The notes under the pieces: model-generated
What the model was told of the DNA's origin: nothing
What the model saw: only the letters and a program-made list of their open reading frames with translations
Databases searched by the model: none
DNA from: an uncultured Muribaculaceae bacterium
GTDB lineage: Bacteria > Bacteroidota > Bacteroidia > Bacteroidales > Muribaculaceae
Direction of reading: 5' to 3'
Assembly (NCBI GenBank): GCA_910589095.1
Contig: CAJUSN010000129.1
Location: 1,709-6,837, forward strand
Length of the DNA: 5,129 nt
Part shown: in pieces, positions 1 to 5,129 of the stretch
How the letters are laid out: the number at the start of each line of letters is the position of its first letter
Numbering within the stretch: the stretch's first letter is position 1
Made by a program: the position numbers and the translations under genes

Positions 1-1
1 G

Positions 2-589
2 AAACACACATGGCAAAAGTGGTGTGTGTCTTCTCTGCTTGTCGCTCTGCTTGCGGCCTGTGGAGGGGGCGGCAACGACTCTATCTCAGTGCCGCGTCCG
101 GAAGCTTTTGTAAGAATTCCGCTGTACGACAGTGTCTATAGCTCTCTTGACAGCCTGCCCGTGAGATTTGATGTGAATGCTGCCACGGTTTCAACGGTTT
201 CACACCGTTCACCACGGGACATTTGGGCCGATGTGGCATATCCTGCTTATAGAGGAGTTCTCCATGTCACATTTACACGTGTGACCGACGATTCCTCGCG
301 CATGAAAACTGTGGATAACCGCACCGAGCGCATGGCCTTGAACCTTGGAGCTAACCGCGCCGAGCAGATTGTTTTGGATTCGCCCGGAGGTTTTTCAACC
401 TCTATCCTCCTAAGCCGTTCCGGAGGACTCATGCCGGTGCAGTTCCTGTCGGTTGGCAAAGAGTGGGTGGTGAGCGGAGCTTTCACTTTCAATACACCTT
501 CTGAAAAAGCCGACTCCATTCAACCGGTGGTTCAAGCCCTTAAATCAGATATCATCCACCTGTCGCAAACCATAGCTCCTCGCCCATGA
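2..589 (+). CDS. gldD: GldD-family gliding motility lipoprotein, 5' end cut by the window edge
   Basis: The product resembles GldD, a Bacteroidota cell-envelope lipoprotein required for gliding in Flavobacterium johnsoniae; its biochemical role is unknown. Seen here: a lipoprotein signal peptide ending in the lipobox LLAAC (lipidated Cys codon at 59-61), then a GldD-like order of segments: PRPEAFVRI just after the lipobox, DIWADVAYPAYRGVLHV in the middle, and VQFLSV, VSGAFTFNTP and DIIHLSQT near the end. The frame is open from base 2 with no stop and no in-frame ATG. A GTG at 26 would give a signal peptide with no basic residues, while the codons before it encode K-H-T-W-Q-K-W-C, a plausible basic n-region, so the true start probably lies a few codons left of base 1. 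After the Cys comes GGGGND, without the charged lipoprotein export signal known from some Bacteroidota, so retention in the periplasm is possible. The stop overlaps the next gene's ATG. Family assignment is from remembered motifs; presence of the gene does not prove motility. Confidence 0.82.
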   Translation, partial: KHTWQKWCVSSLLVALLAACGGGGNDSISVPRPEAFVRIPLYDSVYSSLDSLPVRFDVNAATVSTVSHRSPRDIWADVAYPAYRGVLHVTFTRVTDDSSRMKTVDNRTERMALNLGANRAEQIVLDSPGGFSTSILLSRSGGLMPVQFLSVGKEWVVSGAFTFNTPSEKADSIQPVVQALKSDIIHLSQTIAPRP

Positions 590-1158
590 CACCCTATGAA
601 GTTAAAGAGATTGGGGGCATAACAGTTTATTCCTGTTTTATAGGATCATTAGACAGGAGCAATGCCCGCAACAATGAACGTATGGCGGCCATGCTCATGA
701 CAAAAGCTGTGTTTGGACCTGATGCGCTTTATTGTCATCGACCTGATGGTGCGCCTTATGTACTGGCCGATGGTCGCGAACAATATATATCCGTAAGCCA
801 TGGTGCCGGACATGTTTTGATAGCCGTTCCGCCCAAGGGTCTCGCCGTAGGGGTGGATATTGAACGCTGGCGCGAAACACTGCTGCGCGTGGCTCATAAA
901 TTTCTCACTCCCGACGAACGCGATCGTTACGGATCTGTCCCTGAGCTGCTTCTAAAGGCGTGGACTGCCAAGGAAGCCGTGTTTAAAGCCGCCGGTTGTC
1001 CTGAACTTGTCATCTCGCAAATAGAAACTTTTGTGGATACTGACCATCCATTCGCTATTGCAGGCTTGGATAGGGAAAATGCACCGCGTTTCGCAGTGCA
1101 TTTCCAAAATTCATTTCCCGTGATTGTGGCGTTGGCTATGCCCCTCACACACTCTTGA
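586..1158 (+). CDS. 4'-phosphopantetheinyl transferase (Sfp-type superfamily)
   Basis: This cytoplasmic enzyme is expected to move the 4'-phosphopantetheine arm from coenzyme A to a conserved Ser of a carrier protein (acyl, peptidyl or aryl), converting apo to holo form. The 190-residue protein has the superfamily motifs in order: YISVSHGAGHVLIAV (67-81), GVDIER (89-94) with the Mg-binding acidic residues D91 and E93, FLTPDER (106-112), and LLKAWTAKEAVFKAAG (122-137), the WxxKE...K signature with W126, K129, E130 and K134. About 190 residues is on the short side for Sfp-type enzymes but typical of short Bacteroidota members. ATG 586 is chosen because it overlaps the gldD stop as ATGA, implying translational coupling; no clear Shine-Dalgarno is visible. 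No carrier protein or synthase gene is in the window, so the target (fatty-acid ACP or a specialised carrier) cannot be assigned. Its last 14 bases overlap the opposing gene, and a hairpin lies in codons 164-173. Confidence 0.93.
   Translation: MTPYEVKEIGGITVYSCFIGSLDRSNARNNERMAAMLMTKAVFGPDALYCHRPDGAPYVLADGREQYISVSHGAGHVLIAVPPKGLAVGVDIERWRETLLRVAHKFLTPDERDRYGSVPELLLKAWTAKEAVFKAAGCPELVISQIETFVDTDHPFAIAGLDRENAPRFAVHFQNSFPVIVALAMPLTHS
1077..1103 (-). terminator. Hairpin inside the transferase gene, possible terminator for the leftward operon
   Basis: AAATGCAC (1077-1084) and GTGCATTT (1096-1103) are perfect 8-base inverted arms. Inside them, after one mismatch, GCG (1086-1088) pairs with CGC (1092-1094) around a TTT loop, giving about 11 pairs in all. 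Read on the minus strand, the hairpin begins 42 bases past the stop codon of the 721-residue gene and its last arm runs into TTTT (1079-1076) before CCC. That placement fits a rho-independent terminator for the leftward transcript, but the T run is short and partly in the stem. On the plus strand no T run follows outside the stem, and the hairpin lies before the transferase stop codon. It may also be coding-sequence coincidence. Confidence 0.4.
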
Positions 1159-3310
1159 GCACTATGTTGGCCGATCGGAACTCATCGCATCCGTCGAATA
1201 TCTGTAATAGATTTTCCCAGGATTCGGCCGGATATATGGCGCGGCTGTAACGCTCGGAAATATTCACCAGCACTTGATTCCCCTCTATTTTGGCCTCCAC
1301 AACGAAAGCGCCTTCGGGTGTCAGTACTTTACGTGCAAGGTTAGCCACACTTTCCTGCGTAGCTTCGTAGCCGTCAGGTATGTTGAAAATAATGCGAGTG
1401 GTGTATCGGCTCGCTCCATCTGTCACCACGGCTATATCCCTTTTTCGTTCTGAGCCTTTGTAGGTTTTCTGATCCCCTATAAGTTTCCCTATGTTGACAA
1501 TGAGGCCGTTGCCCGCTCCTGATACAACGGTAGGAATTTCGCCATCAAGCTTGAAGCGCAGCGTGTCGGCGCCGGGGAGGCCTCCTTGCGATAACAGCTC
1601 ATAATGATTTAGCTTCACTTCTTCGCTCCCCCACATGCTTTGCGCCGTTTTGTCGGCAAGCTTTTTCATCAGCTCTTCGGCATCTTGTGACTTATCATCG
1701 TCAGCTTTACCTGGTTTGGTACCAAGATATTTTGCGTAGGAATCTTTCCAAGCATCTATGCTCGTTATTGCTATAGGTACTAAACTCTTGAGGTAGCCAT
1801 TGATATTCATTTTGGTGTCAACCAGCAAATTTTCCTCATTTTCAGGATTGAGTTTGACTGTATGCACACATTCTATATGATTTTCTTTCGGACGTGATTG
1901 TGGCAGTACAGCTATTTCGGCTGCCATGTGGAGCCGCTTGTTGTCAGGTGATCCGTTATACAAAATCACCTTTTCTCCGCAATAATTCGCCGGAATCTCT
2001 CCGGGAGCAAGCATGTTGCCTGCCATGGGGAAGTAATAAGTGTCGCCAACTTTGGCTATATACTTCGCGTCGCGTGCCGACGCGAGCTCCGTTACCGGCA
2101 CATCCTTTCGCGAGGAGGTCACAGCAACGCGTCCCGGCACCGGATGCTTGATCTTTTCCAGTAGTTTGCTGAAGGCAACGCATTGCATGCGGTCATCCAT
2201 CCTCAATGACTCACGGCTTGCCCCATAACGCAGCGACATCCAGGCCGCGTCACTTCTTTCGCGTTCAGTGGCGTCAGGATGGGTCGATGCCCAGTCGCGG
2301 TATATACTTTGGGCCACCGACACCGCTTTTTCAGGATATTTTGTGGCGAGTATATTTGCTGCTATGTCCTGCAGGAGAAACGGATAGATCATTTTGCGCA
2401 TGCCGCCTATGCGCGATGCATTGGAAATCATTTCAAGGCGTGCGGTATTGTTCAATACATGTATTATCACATAAGGCGTTTGTCGGGCTGCTGAGAAATA
2501 ATCGATATCATCCTCTATCGGTTCTACATCCTCCAGCTCTATAGTTGCGTGATTTAGTCCTTCCGGTGTAGGGGACTGCACATTGAAGGAGGGGAGCCCG
2601 TTGTAGGTGCCATATTCAAAGGCCAACGTGGGTGCAATCTGGCAGTCAAGTAGATAATGTTTCGTAGGGTATCGGTTCATCACACTGTATTGACGACGCG
2701 GAAGGTGCAACTCGTCAACCGAAAAATGCTGATAAATGAAATATTCCAATATATCCCCAACTTCCAGTCCCGACACGGCAAGCTTGTATTCCTTCTCGTT
2801 CTTGCTCTTCTTACCGGTTTTTACGGCAAGCGCCTCCTGGACGTCCACTTCTTTTATGCTGCCGTCCGGTTTGTGGATGCGCGCACCGAATGCAGGCCGC
2901 GATTCCATGATGGTGTAGCCTCGAATCTGATTTCGCTCAGCGGGCGGTAGAGTAAATTCGCTGAAATATTCAATGGCCGACGCATCGTTAAGCTTCACCA
3001 TTTCACGTACCATAACTATTGCGTCTATGGTGTTGCTGGCCCGGATGCCCGTAGCTGAATATTTGGCGGTGTTATCTTCTTTGTCATGCGCGGCTTTCAA
3101 ACCAATGTAGTGGCCAATTATCACTGCTGAACGGTTTTGATAAAGCGAATCGGAAAGATCGGCTTTGGGGTTGAACATCGGTAGCTCCTCGGCCCAAACT
3201 TCTTTCGCCACCTTATCATAGTATTTTTTGTCAAGTTTGGCATTGGCCGTCAACGCTATTGCTGCAAGTGACAGTATCACCAGTAAGCGTAAGGGATTGT
3301 TCTGTTTCAT
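1145..3310 (-). CDS. Secreted DUF3857-type protein with degenerate transglutaminase-like domain
   Basis: This 721-residue protein is probably periplasmic or cell-surface; its function is unknown. ATG 3310 is followed by a good signal peptide: basic start MKQNNPLR, hydrophobic core about 9-20, and likely signal peptidase I cleavage after TANA (residue 24). Residues about 58-235 look like the Bacteroidota domain DUF3857, with SAVIIGHYI (61-69) and GLEVGDILEYFIY (181-193). Residues about 320-450 align with the transglutaminase-like core of the upstream neighbour: RMQC at 374-377 keeps the nucleophile position, but the neighbour's NHMI is here AKYI (415-418) and its YMDGT is FPMAGN (427-432), so the catalytic His and Asp appear replaced. 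Residues about 465-721 are beta-rich and resemble the C-terminal domain often following this fold (DUF3858-like). It starts 42 bases after the upstream gene with no visible promoter or Shine-Dalgarno, so co-transcription is likely. Likely a pseudoenzyme that binds rather than cleaves or cross-links; alignment was by eye. Confidence 0.88.
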   Translation of the reverse strand: MKQNNPLRLLVILSLAAIALTANAKLDKKYYDKVAKEVWAEELPMFNPKADLSDSLYQNRSAVIIGHYIGLKAAHDKEDNTAKYSATGIRASNTIDAIVMVREMVKLNDASAIEYFSEFTLPPAERNQIRGYTIMESRPAFGARIHKPDGSIKEVDVQEALAVKTGKKSKNEKEYKLAVSGLEVGDILEYFIYQHFSVDELHLPRRQYSVMNRYPTKHYLLDCQIAPTLAFEYGTYNGLPSFNVQSPTPEGLNHATIELEDVEPIEDDIDYFSAARQTPYVIIHVLNNTARLEMISNASRIGGMRKMIYPFLLQDIAANILATKYPEKAVSVAQSIYRDWASTHPDATERERSDAAWMSLRYGASRESLRMDDRMQCVAFSKLLEKIKHPVPGRVAVTSSRKDVPVTELASARDAKYIAKVGDTYYFPMAGNMLAPGEIPANYCGEKVILYNGSPDNKRLHMAAEIAVLPQSRPKENHIECVHTVKLNPENEENLLVDTKMNINGYLKSLVPIAITSIDAWKDSYAKYLGTKPGKADDDKSQDAEELMKKLADKTAQSMWGSEEVKLNHYELLSQGGLPGADTLRFKLDGEIPTVVSGAGNGLIVNIGKLIGDQKTYKGSERKRDIAVVTDGASRYTTRIIFNIPDGYEATQESVANLARKVLTPEGAFVVEAKIEGNQVLVNISERYSRAIYPAESWENLLQIFDGCDEFRSANIVLKSV

Positions 3311-3352
3311 ATCGTATGATGGGATGTTGGGATAATGCGAGTTGAATTGTGG

Positions 3353-5035
3353 TTAATTTGCTTCTCGGTTCATAAGCAACAGCTTGGTGTTGCAGGCACG
3401 TATAAGTTTCTGGACATCGGTGTTGAACGTTGCCATCTGCTCCACAGCAACCTCATTACCGGTTATCGATAGGGCAAGCGTTCGTTTTATCGTCCGGCCA
3501 TCATCACTCAGCCGGTTGGTGACATGACCGGAAAACCAGTCGTTCGCCACTTGTACGTCGCGGGGCAGTTCGCCACTCTTCATATCTTCGGGAAGATGCA
3601 GATTGATGGTGGTGATGTAATGTGCTCTATCCACCCACCCTGGAACCTTACGTTCTTCGGTATCAAACTTGAGCGCCGCGAGATTGGGCATGGCGTTCAA
3701 CTCAACATAGGTCTCACTCCCTGACTCGGTAATTACTCCCGCCGCATCACCTTCCCCGGCAATTATGGTGTTTCTCTTGTCGGATTCAGTGACTACACTG
3801 GTTGTGCGGCAACCCTTGAGCACTTGGCTGAAAGTGGTGTGATATTCTTCCTCGCGCTGCCCGGGAAGAGTGTTTGAAATGAGTTGCGAGAACCATGCAT
3901 GGGTATTACCTGTGAGTGTGACATTACCTTTCACTTTAAGCAACCGATTGTCGCCAAACGTCACATCGAGGTCCGTCAGTCGTGACGAATTTTCTATTGC
4001 CTCTACCGGCACCCGCTCCACAATGCATCTCTCCTTCGTATCTTCTATCAACACCTGTCGCCCTTGATCACCGGTGGGTATTATTCCCAGTGCATGATGG
4101 CTGGCAGTGCCGTCCATATATATTATGGTGTCCGGAAGCATTGCGGCGGCTATCATATGGTTTCCTGACGAAATGTTCGGATCTTCTGTCCAATCCACTC
4201 CTATCTCTTTCGATGTTCCTATCCACACATATCGCCCGTCTATCCCAACGCCGCGAAGCATCGCACGGATCAGCGCCGCGCTGCATTTGCAATCTCCGTA
4301 GCGTTTCCGAAGCACCTCCGATGGCAAGTCCGGACGATGGCTGTTGTCGCCATGCTCTATCGCAACATATCTGATGTTGTCATGCACAAAGTCGTTGATT
4401 GCTTCAATCCGTTCTCGGTCGGTGGCACATCCGGCAGTTATCTCTTTTGCCTTGGCTATCACATCGGCCTCACCCGGATCCGACTCTGGTATGTACGAAT
4501 AAATGTAGCGGTATAGTTCCTCCACATCCTTGAAATGCCCTTTCACATAAAGTTGCGGCGCGTAGATCCGTGGCGACGGCGCGTCTGAATACATTTTTGC
4601 CCCCTTCAGATTCTGGAATTCGTAAAACAATGTAACCTTGTCGCCATTCTCTTCGCGCTTTTTGGTCATCATCCCCTCCGGCAGGTTACGTTCGCAAATC
4701 TCATATCGCGAAGCGAGCGACACCGGCATCTCTATCCTGATGGTGTAATGTTCCATGTCATACGAATCAAGCATCATCATTCGGGTGAAGAATTCAGGCT
4801 TCGTGTAGGTAAGTGAGTACGAGGCCTTGGCTGTCGCACCCTTCTTCTTGAGCGGCACGGTCATCGTACATTTCTTTGCGTCGGAGTAAAACACGTAACC
4901 GCTTATTCCGGTGTCATACTTCACAGGGCCGCCGCTCACCTTCGTCAGTTTCAGGTCATCATCGTAATACGCAATTGCTAACGCCTTCGCAGGACCGTTG
5001 TTAGCGCGGAACACACACTCGGTACTCACCTCCAC
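3353..5035 (-). CDS. Transglutaminase-like protein with intact Cys-His-Asp triad, N-terminus unresolved
   Basis: Residues about 205-312 form a transglutaminase-like core (papain-type fold): ERIEAINDFVHDNIRY (208-223), RYGDCKCSAALIRAML (245-260) with nucleophile C249, GNHMIAAAML (291-300) with H293, and IIYMDGTA (304-311) with D308. Residues about 55-160 resemble the later part of DUF3857, and about 340-560 a beta-rich C-terminal domain. Such Bacteroidota proteins are usually exported and about 640 residues long, but their reaction (protein cross-linking, peptide cleavage or other) is not established. Start choice is uncertain: GTG 5035 has AAAGGAG 11 or so bases upstream but leaves no signal peptide and a short N-terminal domain. 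The frame stays open to a TAA at 5101-5099 with no ATG, and the extra residues (FIEGKIKGELKA before the GTG) look protein-like. A lost or frameshifted signal peptide, or an unusual start codon, are alternatives. Its stop is 42 bases before the start of the related downstream gene. Confidence 0.87.
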   Translation of the reverse strand: MEVSTECVFRANNGPAKALAIAYYDDDLKLTKVSGGPVKYDTGISGYVFYSDAKKCTMTVPLKKKGATAKASYSLTYTKPEFFTRMMMLDSYDMEHYTIRIEMPVSLASRYEICERNLPEGMMTKKREENGDKVTLFYEFQNLKGAKMYSDAPSPRIYAPQLYVKGHFKDVEELYRYIYSYIPESDPGEADVIAKAKEITAGCATDRERIEAINDFVHDNIRYVAIEHGDNSHRPDLPSEVLRKRYGDCKCSAALIRAMLRGVGIDGRYVWIGTSKEIGVDWTEDPNISSGNHMIAAAMLPDTIIYMDGTASHHALGIIPTGDQGRQVLIEDTKERCIVERVPVEAIENSSRLTDLDVTFGDNRLLKVKGNVTLTGNTHAWFSQLISNTLPGQREEEYHTTFSQVLKGCRTTSVVTESDKRNTIIAGEGDAAGVITESGSETYVELNAMPNLAALKFDTEERKVPGWVDRAHYITTINLHLPEDMKSGELPRDVQVANDWFSGHVTNRLSDDGRTIKRTLALSITGNEVAVEQMATFNTDVQKLIRACNTKLLLMNREAN

Positions 5036-5045
5036 TGCTTTTAAC

Positions 5046-5052
5046 TCTCCTT
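5046..5052 (-). promoter_or_regulatory. Shine-Dalgarno-like sequence supporting the GTG start
   Basis: The minus strand reads AAAGGAGAG here, ending about 10 bases before GTG 5035. It is the only clear purine-rich ribosome binding site seen before any start in the window, and it is the main argument that translation could begin at this GTG even though no signal peptide follows. It could equally be part of the coding sequence if the true start is further right. Confidence 0.4.
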
Positions 5053-5100
5053 TGATCTTGCCTTCTATGAATTTCGGGTCAATGTAAATAAGCGGTTGTT

Positions 5101-5108
5101 AAAATGTA
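5101..5108 (-). promoter_or_regulatory. Possible -7 promoter element for the leftward operon
   Basis: The minus strand reads TACATTTT, seven of eight matching the Bacteroidota primary-sigma -7 consensus TAnnTTTG. The start of transcription would fall near 5094, about 60 bases before GTG 5035. The matching -33 element would lie at or beyond the right edge, so it cannot be checked. The region is clearly AT-richer than the genes. Confidence 0.3.
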
Positions 5109-5128
5109 TTGTAAAAATACGTACATTT
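5102..5128. repeat. Inverted repeat between two divergent -7-like elements
   Basis: AAATGTA (5102-5108) and TACATTT (5122-5128) are perfect 7-base inverted arms 13 bases apart, and within them GTATT (5106-5110) and AATAC (5116-5120) also mirror each other. The arms coincide with the two possible -7 elements, so the symmetry may just reflect back-to-back promoters, or the palindrome may be an operator for a dimeric regulator. AT-rich sequence makes chance repeats fairly likely. Confidence 0.4.
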
Positions 5129-5129
5129 G
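5122..5129 (+). promoter_or_regulatory. Possible -7 promoter element pointing right, out of the window
   Basis: TACATTTG matches the Bacteroidota -7 consensus TAnnTTTG at all fixed positions and ends at the last base of the window. A TTG at 5096-5098 could be a partial -33 element, but the 23-base gap is slightly long. If real, it would drive a gene divergent from the transglutaminase-like operon that lies outside the window. Confidence 0.3.

Noticed and set aside
10..12. ATG near the left edge as a start
   Set aside because: It is in a different frame from the lipoprotein gene and does not lead into its lipobox.
26..28. GTG as the start of the GldD-like lipoprotein
   Set aside because: It would leave a signal peptide of 11 residues without any positive charge; the frame is open to the window edge and the preceding codons encode a suitable basic n-region.
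1200..1215. ATCT-gtaat-AGAT followed by TTT as a terminator for the rightward transferase transcript
   Set aside because: The stem is only four AT-rich pairs, too weak to call, and lies in the coding region of the opposing gene.
2206..2544. Plus-strand open frame of 112 codons opposite the 721-residue gene
   Set aside because: It is fully antisense to a well-supported gene, with cysteine- and histidine-rich composition typical of shadow frames and no recognisable domain.
3311..3352. Separate promoter between the two minus-strand genes
   Set aside because: The 42 bases contain no TAnnTTTG-like element in the leftward direction, so co-transcription is the simpler reading.
3982..4374. Plus-strand open frame of 130 codons opposite the transglutaminase-like core
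   Set aside because: It lies antisense to the conserved catalytic domain, shows no domain, signal or ribosome binding site, and is best explained as a shadow.

Overview
The window looks like chromosomal DNA from a member of the Bacteroidota, probably of the order Bacteroidales. The reasons are a GldD-family lipoprotein gene directly followed by a phosphopantetheinyl transferase gene, two periplasmic-type DUF3857/transglutaminase-like genes, weak or missing Shine-Dalgarno sequences at most starts, and TAnnTTTG-like promoter elements at the right edge. Genus and species cannot be read from the sequence. No RNA genes, insertion sequences, CRISPR arrays or integration sites were seen.

There are four genes in two convergent pairs. 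On the plus strand, bases 2-589 hold the 3' part of a gldD-like lipoprotein gene that enters from the left edge. It overlaps by 4 bases (ATGA) the start of a complete Sfp-type 4'-phosphopantetheinyl transferase gene (586-1158). In Bacteroidota this pair commonly sits at the end of a mutY-ssb-gldE-gldD cluster; the upstream members would lie outside the window.

On the minus strand, read from right to left, a transglutaminase-like protein gene with an intact Cys-His-Asp triad (3353-5035, N-terminus unresolved) is followed after 42 bases by a longer, secreted relative (1145-3310). The second protein keeps a Cys at the expected place but appears to have lost the His and Asp. The pair looks like one transcription unit of an active enzyme plus a probable pseudoenzyme partner, both presumably periplasmic or cell-surface; the substrate is unknown.

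The two transcription units meet tail to tail and their coding regions overlap by 14 bases (1145-1158). A strong hairpin inside the end of the transferase gene (1077-1103), followed on the minus strand by a short T run, could end the leftward transcript. The 94 bases right of the last gene (5036-5129) are AT-rich at the outer end and contain an inverted repeat with two back-to-back -7-like elements, suggesting divergent promoters cut by the window edge.
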